Below, one piece after another: positions 12,198-24,347 of a stretch of 64,000 nt of DNA. Below the pieces are notes generated by a model. That model was given only the letters and a program-made list of their open reading frames with translations. It did not search any database and was not told where the DNA came from. Source of the stretch: Oscheius dolichura. Taxonomy: Eukaryota; Nematoda; Chromadorea; Rhabditida; Rhabditidae. The stretch spans positions 5,890,001 to 5,954,000 of the forward strand of contig OW051497.1 in the NCBI GenBank assembly GCA_932521035.1, in the 5' to 3' direction. Made by a program: the position numbers and the translations under genes. Each line of letters opens with the position of its first letter. Position 1 is the first letter of the stretch.

Positions 12198-15095
12198 ATG
12201 ATAAAAAACATCATTATCGTCTGTTCCATTCTATTCCTGCCGGCCGAGGGTATGTTTTGCTGTCAAAATTAAACACAAACATGTTAAGGCTATTCGGAAG
12301 ATGATCCATGGCATACACCCCTTGAAATAACCGACGTGAGGAATGATGAAATCAAAATCCAATGGCAGATGCCCGAAGATAAGGAAAACAGAACAACTTG
12401 GCAGAGAGCGGTGATCAATGTAATCAGAAGTGAGTCAGCACCACTATTAGAGAGACGAATTGGGAGCAGCTGCAGATCTACTGTATTTCACAATTAACTG
12501 ACGCTTTTCAGCTTCTGTTCCATTAACGAAGGCCTCGATCTCGGCCAATCTCAGTAGCGATGCAAGGAGTTATGTTTTTGGAGGACTTAATGGCAACACC
12601 ACGTACAGAGCATCGATAGAAGCTTTTGACGTAAGTGTCCCCCCTAATACAATTAGCTATTTGCTAGGGAGACGTGAGCCTTTGGTATGCTAGCAATATG
12701 GCAACAACAAGTCTAGCATGTAAGTCGCTGTAAAAGTTTTCCATGAGAATATTTAGCACTGACTTGGTTGGGCGCTCCGACCGATTTGGTTCTCATAGCG
12801 AAAACAGACACTTCCTTGGAAATTGTTTGGGCTGCTCCGGAAGTTACAGATCCATCTCTCAATGCTGTCATTAGCCAATTTTTGGTAAACTGGCCAGGTT
12901 GTATTGAGCCTCGTTTAGATAAATGTGTATGAATTTGTCCCTAAGTCAAGGCAGTCTTACAAGAAGGCGTCATTGGATGTGCCAGTGCCCAAGGCGTCCT
13001 ACATTATAGAAAAACTGACCCCCGGCGCTGTTTTCAATATAACAATACAGGTATTGCTTAACACAGATGTGACAATGTAGAGTTTGGACAGGCTGGGACA
13101 AGTTATGGCTATGGGAATACAGCTTGGAGTGTTTTCTCAACACTTCCCAGTGCTGACGAGGAATATGTTTTGCGTCAAAAATTCAAGACTCCAAATAGCA
13201 TTTTGCTTACTTGGCCCCCAAAATGGCTGCCCTCGCCAACTGCCAAATATATGGCAAGGCTACTTTTGGCACAATAATCAGGCAACTGCAGATCTGGGCC
13301 AAAACACTTCATAGCGGGGATAATGTGGACAAGGAAATAACGATGAACGGGCAAGGGGAGCAAGGCAAGCCAGCGGAGTTCCTGTTGCGAAATTTGCATC
13401 CTGGGAGTACTTATAATGTGTCTATTACGACCACCGTATCCGTAAGACTAGTTATCTAAATGTGTATCCCAACCAGCCAGAAAAAGGAAAGACCACCAAA
13501 GCCCTAGCCAAATGGATGAACTCGGCTACGAGCAAAACAGCTTGGAGCGTGTTCTCCACTCTAACACAAGGAGAATATGTCGTTGGTTTTCCGTCATTAT
13601 TTGAAGACTCTCCGTGAACTTTTAGGTTGGCCAGCCACGAATCGTTGTGGAGACGGATACCGCGGCATCAATTGTTTTCCAACCTCTCAAACAACTAGGG
13701 GATGTGGCCTATCAAGTATCTTGTGCTGTAGACTGATCATTGTGTTTTTCTTTCAGGTACGGTATATCTCCAATGACGGCTCGAAGCCTATTGAAACGGT
13801 AGCCTATACAGAGAAAGAGCTGAGGTGAGTATTAGCTTTGGTCGTAACCTTAGAAACTATCCAGATGCCCCCAGTTTGGTTGTGATTGGCTGTGTGCGTT
13901 GGTGTTCAACTTAGGCCGCAGACCTCGTGACTACTCCTTTGAGGTATTAGGGGATTTAAAGCTGTCAATTTTGAGACGTACTAGATTCGGGCAAAGGTCG
14001 ACGATATTTGGAACAAATGGGCCCCCATTGCAAGAAGGTGTGAAGCTCTGTTGAACACACAGTAATCAAATTCAGACCGTGGAATCTACTTGAGAGAGTT
14101 TGCTCTATAAATCCTCCTACAACGTTCGTTGACAATATCGGAAGTATTGCTCACCAACGGGCGATCGAAATACCTTACACACCGCCTGCCGTTGAAACCG
14201 AGCCATGGCAAGCTTGAATCTACTTTTTGGTCATCACTTTACAGGAGATACCTGATTGTGGTCGATAACAGACAGTCAGACTACTCGGCTATAGATATTT
14301 CTAAACTTGCTGACCGAGCAACGGCTGATATTGACAGGATCCCCTACTATGTAACCGGATCACTGGAAGCAGCTGATTTGAAGAGAACAGTAGAGTTCAG
14401 GTATTTTTGCTTTTCTTTCCAAAAATAACATAAAAACACAGGATCGGAGATGGACTGGTACGCGGTGGCTACTTGAATTACCCTTTAAGAGACTCCAACT
14501 TTGACCCTCATTGGACCCTCGTTCCCATCTCGCAAACAGAGAACGAAATAATGGACCCTAACCTGAAAACGTGCGGTTTCACTCAGGACGGTACGTCATT
14601 CATTTCTCCCATACCCTATGGGGTCGTTATCGGCGACGTATAATAGCCCCAAGTCGATCAGACGTAACAAATGGGGAATGCATTGCGGTAACCCGAGGAA
14701 GATATATGAAGGGATTTACGTGACCTCTTCATCGAAAAGCAGAGCCAGAACAATTTTGCAGGAGCTTTTGAATGCGATATGTCCTTATGGGAATTGTCTT
14801 CCCATGTACCGATGTGGCTAACAACATCCGTGTTTCTGCTATCCATCTTCTGCCTTCTACTTTGTTGTCTCTTGGGATTCTGTTGGCTTAGGAGTTGTTT
14901 TGGTAAAGAAATACCTTGAAGGCACGAAACACACAACGTTTAGGAAAACAAGCGGGAACAAAGGAGTCAAACATCCTCTACTATCATAATGACAGCCCCA
15001 ACACATTTTCTACTACCAGCGCCTACCGACGGGTGGAACAACGCGAGTTCCATCCTCGTGAGCTAGAAGAACGCATGAGGTTTCTCAACCAATGA
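12198..15095 (+). CDS. type I membrane protein with fibronectin type III repeats
   Basis: Signal peptide ([18 protein letters not shown]), several fibronectin III repeats, one membrane segment ([20 protein letters not shown], about 14840-14900) and a cytoplasmic tail of roughly 60 residues. FN3 cores are visible as [27 protein letters not shown] and [13 protein letters not shown]. The membrane-proximal part ([10 protein letters not shown] ... [19 protein letters not shown]) resembles the juxtamembrane extracellular region of receptor tyrosine phosphatases, but no phosphatase or kinase domain follows. Short introns link some 15 exons. Two of them fit only with GC donors: 13254-13291 (joins PTAKYM to IWAKTL) and 14208-14244 (joins VETEPW to RYLIVV). 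An AATAAA at 15158 follows the stop. The exact family and ligand are unknown; an adhesion or guidance receptor is likely. Some inner exon edges are uncertain. Confidence 0.78.
13254..13291 (+). other. GC-AG intron in the FN3 gene
   Basis: Donor gcaagg after an ATG codon, acceptor ctgcag. Without removing it the frame meets a stop; with it the FN3 repeat reads SPTAKYM then IWAKTLHSG. No GT donor nearby gives the right phase. Confidence 0.6.
14208..14244 (+). other. GC-AG intron in the FN3 gene
   Basis: Donor gcaagc, acceptor tttacag; a 37-nt intron in phase 2 that joins ETEPW to RYLIVVDN. The unspliced frame runs into TGA within four codons. Confidence 0.65.
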
Positions 15096-18000
15096 CATGA
15101 TTTTACTAATTAAATAATACAGTTGTTTGTTTGCCTCAATTTATGTGTTGTTATCAGAATAAATATTACAATTACAACAAAAGGTTGGTTTCGTTCGAAA
15201 TCACCACATATACTGTTCGCCGTCTGTAATGAACGAACTGGGCCGCAATCCATGACAGTCAATAGCTTCGTATGATTTCCTTGTCACAGAGAAAGCTGTT
15301 TAACTATTTCCGGATGCGTCAAAAGAAGATCCGCTGCCAGATCGGGTCGGGCCACAGATTGGACCCTTCGTCATGGTGGTCGGCTAGTCTCTTCTCTGCT
15401 CACCCGTCTGGTTGGGCTGGATTTTTCCGACTAATGACGAGAGGTCACTCAAAGAGGCGGTGCTACTGATTTCTCGAGAAGAACAACTGTCACCGGCTTG
15501 TTTTCTTCCGACCGCCAACACTAAGAGCACATTTTATAGAAGCAATCAACAGCTGCTCCGACATGGTGAGTTACCAAGCCGTTTTATTTATGACCGCCTA
15601 ATGGTAATAGCTGAAAGGTGACCCTCGAAAATTGCATTCCATGCAGACGTTTTGAAACTAATCCACCATGGCAGCGGTAAAGATTCAAAACGTTAAAAAT
15701 GATGTTTTCTCTGGCTCCGTTTTGTCATGTCGCTCTTTCAACTAATCACCCCTACCCGAGCTCTCTATTTCCAGCCGCACATCCTCCCCAATATGCTAAA
15801 CACATTTATGATGGTAAGTCTAAACATTCCGTCAAAATGTTGCCTCTGGGCTACATGTGATCTATGAGGTTTTAACAGCCCCGTTTGACATGTCATGACA
15901 GTCCATAGGCATTCCCATTTTTTCTGCGCTCCCTCGGCGCATCATCATCTAAACACCTTTTTATACTTTTTGCTCTCAATAACAACTTTTACGCCGGTCT
16001 GTAAACAAAAAGAAGCGTCTTCTTCCCTCTTCCTGGAAGTGGTTCATACCTCCTACCTGTTGAATTTAAATACCTACCGTATCCCCACTCATTATTGTTC
16101 GTTCATTAGAGAAGAACTCACCTAACTTCTTGCTTATTTGATGTAGATATCACAAAACCAAAAAACTATTCTGCGTGGGTATTAAGTCTCTCCCAACTTC
16201 TGTTGCGCACCTATATTTGGGAGTGCTCTCTTACCTAAAAGAGTCTCGCTGACGGGGAGACCCAAGATGAAATTTTCACTGTGATAAACGGCTCATCTAT
16301 GGGTCTAAAAGAAGCGACAAGGGGACAATCGGTCCCCAGAGGAAACTTATGCGCCAATTCTCGGCCTGATATCGATGCGCGCCAACAACAGCCGACCCCT
16401 CTTAATAGAGGACATCCCTAAGAAACATTTTATTGGTCCATTACGCACTTCCACAATAAACTGTCATCTCCACCCCCTTCCGTCATTATACCACTTAAAC
16501 TGATTGTCTTAAATGATCTAGCCCCTAGCCGGCGAGGGTGTGACTCCATTCCTCGATGTAATTCTTGAGCGGTGCGTTAAAAGAACAGTTGACTTTTAAC
16601 TGATCTTGTTCCGGCCAATCGGCTGATTGAAGATCAGGTCCAAACTTTCGACACCCACACTCTCTGCTGGTTGGTTTGAAACCCTATATGCTGGAATAAT
16701 TGCGGTCAAAAATTTGGGGAAGGAGAGAAGCAAAGAGACGCTGGAATATTGCAATAACTCAGATTTCGGCAGGCAGTGCTCGTGTTTCTACAGCTCAAGG
16801 AAAGGCGACCCATGTCGTGCAATGTGGTCATTTCCTCAAGAATTTCTATGTTAGGCTCCGGTGGCTTGGATTGCGGCTAATTGTGTTAGGCACATTATAT
16901 CAGAGCATTTCTTTTCTTCTAAATCGTTGTTCTTTTATCGTGCAGCAATCTTAACCTGCTCGCAGAGCACGCATTCTCTCTAATTGAAAAGTGCGCCCTG
17001 CCATCCATTTTCTGGTCTCCGATGATAAGAGTCCGAATTAATTTCCTGACAAAAAAAGGGCCTTCTTGCCCTCCCTCTTTATGATCTATTCTACGTATAC
17101 CGATAGTGTAATAGAACTCTTCCCCATCTCTATGCCCGGAACATGATTTCGCATGCAGATTGCTTAGCCAAGAGGACATGGTGCGACGAGGTCGAACGCG
17201 CGCACCGTGCCCAGCCGTTCATATTCTGTCCCACCAGACCTGGCAGCTGCCTGAATGAACCAACTGTCAGCGATTGATTGCGTATCCACATTATATCCAA
17301 AACATCGATTAATTAAGTTCTATTCAAATTTGTCTCAATTTGCCCTGCAGAAAACTAATTATAGTGAAACGGCTGGGATTTTTTGGCTAGACTAACATTG
17401 CATTGCGATATGCACTGAGCTATATTTGGGGCTAATCATTTTTAAAGGCTGTTCCTGTGTCTGTCCTGTTCGAAAACTATGCAAAATCTCTAGCACTGCC
17501 CCGTTTCTCTTCAAAAGTACACTACAGAAAGTAGGATGACTCATAGTTCAAATACATTCTGTAGTAGCCATAATACGAATTAAGAGAATGAATCAACTTT
17601 TTTCAACAGAGACCCACAAGATCAAAGCAACATTACTAGTAACTAAAAAGCCTGAATTAATAGGTCAAATGACACACAGTGCCAACGAAAAGTATCAAAT
17701 TTAAGGGAGGATACGTAGAGTTATTGTGCGCTTATTTGAGGAAGCTGCGTCAGACGGGCCAGTCCGTGTACATCTTAATAGGCCTCCTCCAACACATTGG
17801 TCCTGTCAATGGAAATTTAATTCACCCTTCGAACACCAGCCAACAAACATTTTCCTTGTTTTTACACTTATTCTTGTTACTTCTCCCCCGTACTAGTTTT
17901 AATTTCAAAAGATCAGCCCCCATTTCCCTCTCAACCTATCTTACTACTCCCCCTAATGAGTATCTACCACTCGATCATTCCGTTTACTCCATTCATTTGG

Positions 18001-21000
18001 CTGTCATAGCACGAATTACAAATGATGGGCCTGGATGAGTGGCACTATTCTTCCGCTGAGGTCTCGATGTAGATTTGCATTGAGATCTGGTTGCATCCAG
18101 TCAGTTAGCACGTGCTTCTTCTGAATTAGTCCATGCAAACAGCATTCAAGACTACATTCTTTCTTCCAAAATTCTTCAGTTCCCCCCTTCCTCACTTTTT
18201 TTTTGTATGTTTCCGAATTGGGGTCGCTCCTTTGAAAGTTGTTGAATCTCTTTCTTTGCGCAGTTTCTCCAAAGATTACGAGCAGCGTCGCCAATAAATC
18301 ACACACGAAGCTTACGAAGGTTCTAACCCAAGCCATTGGCTGGAGTTTTTTCGGTAAAGAGGAAGAGTTTCGGCCGGCATGAAGGGTGATTCAAAAAGTC
18401 ACGGGGTTTTTGTACTGCCTACGTAGTCTTCCTATATTTTGCAAGATCTTACCCACATTGACGCCTTGAGAGTCTCGAACCGAAGTGTGAAAACAAACAT
18501 CGCGGTTCCGATTACAGGTGGCATCACCACCTGGCGTCTTACAGTAAACTATTAGTGGTCTTTGCGTTCCCGAAGCGGATTTTTGCTCGCCCTCTCTTTA
18601 TGTCATATAACCCTATACAGTTTCTCATTCCTTCTCACCGACGTCATTGAGATTTTTTGGTAGACGGAACTATGTTATTCATGTAAATAGGGACCTAGGT
18701 GGGGGCATCCCCCTTTCTCCTACTCCCCCGCCAGTGGATGCCTCGTTTTCGCAGACCTGCTCATTTGTCAGAGTTCGTTGTGCAGTCCATTAGTCGAATT
18801 ACCGTCAAGGTAGGCAAGCTGTCACCACTAATTTCCTCGGACTACCGTACGCCGTCGCAAAACTTGGAAGCTAATTCAGGTCGAAGCCTGCACAGCAACC
18901 ACTCGGTCGCTATTCCCTACATGAGCTCTACCCACACGGCGGTGCGTCTTACTTTATCTGTACTCTTCACTAAAACATTCTATTCTCGTCTGAAACGCAC
19001 TTTAACGAAATCTTCCAAAAAATGACTCAAAGTCGGAAATTCGGTTTTTACCAAAGGGCTGTTGTCACTCTTTGCTTTTCCGTACACATCCCCCTTTGCT
19101 GGCCTTCGGTCCGTTCAAGCACCTTGTGGACGAAGAAGATCACTTACAGTTTTCACGCCCAGGCTTCGTCGCAGTTTGCTGTTTGCCTTCATCTCAAGGA
19201 TCATTTCAAGAAGAGCCGCAAATCTCTGGGTTCTCCTTGATCTGTACGTTACCTCCGCAGCCCCTTGTGACCTGGCTCCTGATCATCACACCATCTTTCC
19301 TTTATACTTACCTTCATTCGAATAATTTCTTTACAAAGACTCTACTTCTTTGAAGCCCTGCTCTTCCTGTTAGTATTTTCTTTACCGAATTCGATAATTA
19401 AATTAATGAGGCTGCGCAACGTCAACTTTTCTTACCAGTTTCCATAATTACACTAGCCGCGCTTAAATTGATACTAGACAGCTTTATTTACTTACTATTA
19501 TTTTATGCGTCTGTCTCGGAGCTATTTTGGTCGCCTGCTGATGCATTAAAGCACTTTCCTCGATCCCTGTCCATTCCTTGGCCCTTTTGAGATTTCTGCG
19601 ATTCTTGTTTGACACCTGAGGTCTAAACAGAATAGACGGCTCCTGATTGGCTGCTCGAGCACCGCTCAGCCCGGCTCTTCTGCCATTGTTCAAAATCCAC
19701 TTCGTCGGTCCATATACACGAAGCATCTCCACCCCAATTATTCACATTTACATGAGCTGTTCGCTAGGGCAGAGAGCCCTGTTGGCGTTGTGCTCGCAGA
19801 CGACGTAAGCCGCCTGAGAACGGACGCTATTCGTTTATTACCCCGAGTCAAATCTTTTCGTAAACCTACTTCATTGACTCTCGTGATTTCGGTCGTCAAC
19901 AGCACTATGGAGCCTGTTTACAGACGGTACGTTTTATTTTCTCCCTGTATTTTTTCCTCTGATTCAAAAGTCGTCTGGGCCAAATTGTCCGCTATCCGCT
20001 TTGAACATCTGTGAGGGCGCGAACGATTCATGAAGTATGCCTCGATCGCCTCCAAGTTACAGCCGGAGATCCCAGAAAATCCCAGAAGATATGTCAGTTT
20101 CCTTTCGCTGACAACATACGTTCTCTGGGTGCTAATAGATGGTCCTCCCCTCCTGCCGACTGTTTTGTAAGACTTCCAATTAAGAGTCTGCCAACATTTG
20201 ATTACCGTAACCTACCTACAGCAGTGATTTTTTCCAGCGCTCTCGCGTATCCATTACAAAATAGTCTCATTCGCTGCACCTGATCGGTGAACAAATATGA
20301 GATGGCTTTTCGAGGTGCTAACGATCGGAAACCATCTGGACTAGCCTTGCGGTGCAATAAACATCTCAATCCATAACGCATCTCTCAGGACAGGTCACAT
20401 CCAGCCCTGCTACAGTAGAATGGGCCTTCTATGAGTGTTCAATTTGGTTGTTTTCTTATTGACTTCCTCTCCCTCCCCTTATGAAGGCGGCGCGTTTCTA
20501 AGGTCTAGTAGGTCAACTGATACTTCGGATGCAAAAGCCTTTTCCGTTGATCTGTGATTTATTTCCTGTTCACACCCGTTGTCGACCCGCTGCTTTCATT
20601 TCAGTATTACGGGTGAGAAAGCTGAGTCAGAACTATCTTTAAAAGAGTCTTCGCCCATCCGTTTTGCTAACGAACACTTTTAGCCATAGCCTTTTAGTTC
20701 TAGTAAAAGTTCTGTGACGGGCAGGCTTTCCTTTTGGCTGGCTCTAATTCATTGTCTTTTCCGGCGTCCACCCTGCCGGAAAACGCTCTATGCACAGCCG
20801 CGTTTTTATGCCCCCCAAGTCCCATATCTTTCTACAGTAATTGTTGCTAGTCGTCTTTATCTCCCTTGAAATTACGATTGCATTGTTGGTGGGAAATGTA
20901 ATGAGGCTATTATTTAAACCTCGGTAAAGGCCTATTGTCTTCTGACAGAACAATATCGTATTTCCAGGTCGAATTTGATGGGCGGCCCCTCTGAAGGGCA

Positions 21001-21477
21001 GGCCGCATCGCTGCCCTTCAAAAATACACAACTCTTCCAGATGGTCATGCAGGTAAGCAACGTAACGCCCACCTGGCAATACCCCCAGGGCACTTAACCT
21101 TCGGGGAAAACCCGGGGAGGGACTAAGTATCATGCCAACAATACGTCAATTTCCCCCCAAACATCACCAATTTCCTTGGCACTTCTTGTTTGGGATGTCC
21201 TTCCCGTACAATCAGGAAACAGGGAAAGGGCAAACTTTTAGAGGTTATCACATTTTGAGCCATGGCATTAGTTATAAATCGTGGTCACAGGGTTTTTTGC
21301 AACGAGATTCGGAAGTTGCGCAGCGGTGTTTCAGATCTCTTTCCCCTTGCGCCCCTTAGTTATTATTCCGTGAACCCGATTATCATTGGTCCACTAATCC
21401 GCCTGATCTCATTCCAATAGTGTGTTCGGTTCCTCTGACAAAAACAAGCATTCTTCTAAAGTGTTCCGTTCTTTTAG
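15096..21477. other. 6.4 kb stretch without recognised genes
   Basis: Between the FN3 gene and the first recognised muscarinic receptor exon. Open frames here (for example 17679-18038, 18016-18336, 20744-21133) are unrelated to any family I know, mostly lack ATG starts and do not chain with splice sites. A TIR-like GTGATTCAAAAAGTCACGG occurs near 18388, without a visible partner. The missing first exon(s) and the regulatory region of the muscarinic receptor gene probably lie inside. Confidence 0.5.
15158..15163 (+). terminator. polyadenylation signal for the FN3 gene
   Basis: AATAAA 63 bases downstream of the stop codon, in an A/T-rich context. Confidence 0.55.
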
Positions 21478-24032
21478 GCCCTGTCGTCCCCAGAAACCAA
21501 CGCCTCCGTGGTTCCCACGGAATCCACAGATGCCTATTACTATACGGAGGAGTCGAGAGTGGCTGCGATTGTGGTTATTGGAGTTGTTTTTGCCGTTTTG
21601 ACAACCATCGGAAATTTAATGGTTAGATTATTACCCAAGCTATAATGACCCGTTTTTAAGGTGATGGTCAGCTTCAAAATCGACAAACAACTTCAAACTA
21701 TTAGCAATTATTTTTTGTTTTCATTGGCTGTGGCCGACATCGCAATAGGTTTGCTTGAAGAGTGACGGTGTGTTTTGAGTCGGCTTATTCAGGCATGATC
21801 TCTATTCCTTTAATGACCTATTACACGGCCATGAGGTCTTGGGGAATAGGATATACTATGTGCCAATTCTGGTAAGGAACTCACTGGTGTCGGATAGTAG
21901 TCTCTCCAGGTTATGCGTTGATTATTTGATGAGCAATGCTTCCGTGCTGAATCTGTTGCTCATCTCCTTCGACAGATATTTCTCTGTAACAAGGCCACTC
22001 TCCTACCGGCCAAGGTATGTCGAAAAATTCCCTTTTTAAGCAATATGGGCTTTTTAGAAGGACAACCAAAAAGGCCCTGACAATGATTGCCTGTACCTAT
22101 ATAATATCAATAATTTTATGGCCTCCGTGGATTATCAGCTGGCCGTACATAGAAGGCATATCCACTTGACCTTGATAGTTAACAATCCGTATTTAGGGAA
22201 ATTCACTGTTGAGCCGGGTAGTTGTGTTGTACAGTTCTTAGAGACTAATCCCTACGTAACTGTGGGAACAGCAATTGCTGCCTTCTACCTTCCTGTCACT
22301 ATTATGATCATTTTATACGCACGGTATGACGGCATCTAGTACAAAAAAACCTACGTGTTTAGGGTATACGGTGAGACTCAAAAAAGACAGAAGGAGTTCG
22401 GAAAGCTACAAGCATCCCAGGTTGGTTTTAGTTATAATCTGGGGACTGTTACGGTATAAAACATTCAGTATTCTCATTCAAAACCAGCCGTTAGCTCGGC
22501 TCGCAGACGGACTCTTTCCGTGCCACAGAAGGTAGCCCCCGAAAGGCCCTCGATTTTAGATCTGCATCTTTTTTTGGCCATGCTCCATTTTTACCCTTGC
22601 ATGCTTTATTTGAGCTGGTTGAACTGTCGTCATGGCGATGTTTCAGTTTCCACGTCGTTCCATCCGGCGGGATATTTCTTCAAGTTCAATGTCAAAGCCG
22701 GAACGTGGAGGATCGGTCAAACGGCAGGCTTGGAACGCGTTCAGTCAAAGTTTGGCCAACAGGAAAAGGTTACTTTTTTGGGCAGCGGAAACCACAGCTC
22801 ATAATTGCTGTGATATTTGCAGCGATCATGATCAGTGCATGCTATTTGCGCGTTCTTGGTGGCTCAAACAAAAGAAAAGACTATGCGATTTTCAGCTCGA
22901 TGCAATCTCGAAAGCGTTCATCGTGGTTGAGGATTTGCACGGGAAGGTCTCAAAGCTCCTCAGAGGACAGCTCAGAGGTGAACGGTCTCCGGCCATTCAT
23001 GAGGATGTTGTTGATTTAGGCCGCGGTTGTAAATGTTGATGAAAACTCGATGTCCTCCTCGCTATATACTTGCAACAAAAAGAACAAATCCAGCCCACCT
23101 TGCACACCAAAACCAATAAATGAGGTGCAAAGAACTTAGAATCCTATGACGATCTTTGATTTCCAGGACTCGGTTTCAGTAGATACTCAGGTGGAAACCA
23201 CCAGCCCACGCAATGGGTCCCAAAGATTTCGCGGGAGGGAAAAGACTGACAGGCCAGCACTTGATACTTACACTGTGAGTGCATTACACTATCTGATAGA
23301 ATATCAAGGTGGTTCAGGTGTTGATTGAGTTGAAGGACGAAGGAGGACGGCCAAGTGTTCGCCTGAGTTCCACTGACTCGCCCCACACAGAGTAGGGGAT
23401 CTCTGCTTTTCTCCCCAAATTTACTGTTTCAGCAGAGGAGAAAATCGCAATCGGTCAAAAAGTGATGCCAACCCTGAGCATATCGAGCAAGCCAAGAGGC
23501 AAAACAGCCATAAAAGTAAAGCTCAAAACACATCAGGGAACCACAGACTTTTTCAGCATTAGCAGAACCACCATCACCTCAAAAGAACGGAAGGATCTTA
23601 AAAGGTCTTTCTATAGCACAAGATAGAAAAAGTGAAAAAGAAAGGAGAAAAAACGAACGGAAACAAGAGAGCAAAGCAGCGAAGACCTTGTCTGCTATTC
23701 TCTTCGCGTTTATCGTCACTTGGACACCTTACAACTGTAAGAGCTAAGAATTACAGACAAACCTTCCAAATTGCAGTGATCGTCTGTTGGGAGGCGTTCT
23801 TCCCCAAGACCATCCCGGACATCCTCTTCACTATCAGCTATTGTCTCTGCTACATCAATTCAACCATCAACCCGTTGTGCTATGCCCTCTGTAATGCCAG
23901 GTGAGACACTTCCGCTGGACACTTCATGTGATTATTTATAGATTCCGGCATACCTACATGAGAATTCTCCGCTGCAAGTTCAAAACGGAAAGACCCAATG
24001 TGAATCGTAATGCCTACCTCCGTCGGCAATAA
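21478..24032 (+). CDS. muscarinic acetylcholine receptor (GAR-type), start exon not located
   Basis: Rhodopsin-class GPCR for acetylcholine. The recognised exons begin at 21478 behind a TTTTAG acceptor and contain an N-glycosylation site (NAS); the start codon must be in an upstream exon I could not place. TM1 ends TTIGNLM; TM2 has [14 protein letters not shown]3 carries the amine-binding Asp ([11 protein letters not shown]) and [14 protein letters not shown]4-TM5 include [24 protein letters not shown] and [17 protein letters not shown], near-identical in pattern to vertebrate M3. TM6 (FIVTWTPYN) and TM7 ([19 protein letters not shown]) are diagnostic. Loop 3 is long, basic and serine-rich, spread over five or so exons (22363-23650) whose edges are less certain. 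The intron at 22156-22196 needs a GC donor. The protein ends [11 protein letters not shown]. It is probably the GAR-3 or a GAR-1/2 counterpart; I cannot say which. Confidence 0.92.
22156..22196 (+). other. GC-AG intron in the muscarinic receptor gene
   Basis: Exon ends GAAG, donor gcatat, acceptor atttag. The spliced product [13 protein letters not shown] has the same length as the vertebrate M3 segment; the unspliced frame meets TGA and no GT donor gives the right phase. Confidence 0.6.
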
Positions 24033-24347
24033 TTTTCTCTCACTTTCCCGATATTATTTGTGATCTTCAAAAAGATAGCCCTAAGTGCTCAAATCTTTAA
24101 ATCAAAGTGACACGGGTAACACCTATTTGACAGTATTCTCTAGTAATCTTCTTGTTTTCCTGGTCTACCTACCCTTGCTCAGGTCCTTCAATTGTCATAG
24201 ATAATCTATTATTTGATCTTATTATATACGTAGACGAGGATACGGCAGCCAAATACACTCCCCATCGTTGTCATTTGCTCACAGAGGCGTTTTATATATA
24301 CAAGTAAATATATTTTATTTTGATGAACAGTTGAAAGACTCGTCTGT
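24033..24347. other. convergent intergenic region
   Basis: 315 bp between the muscarinic receptor stop (+) and the vWA-protein stop (-). A minus-strand AATAAA lies in the T/A-rich patch near 24311, just downstream of the vWA gene stop. Confidence 0.5.

Noticed and set aside
17679..18038. 119-codon plus-strand frame
   Set aside because: Begins at GTG, no domain, T-rich middle creates false hydrophobic stretch.
18388..18410. GTGATTCAAAAAGTCACGG, like a mariner terminal repeat
   Set aside because: No inverted partner, no transposase, no target duplication seen.
21628..21645. ATTATTACCCAAGCT, partly like the nematode SL1 leader
   Set aside because: It lies inside a short muscarinic receptor intron, is not followed by a donor/Sm site arrangement, and matches only about half of SL1.
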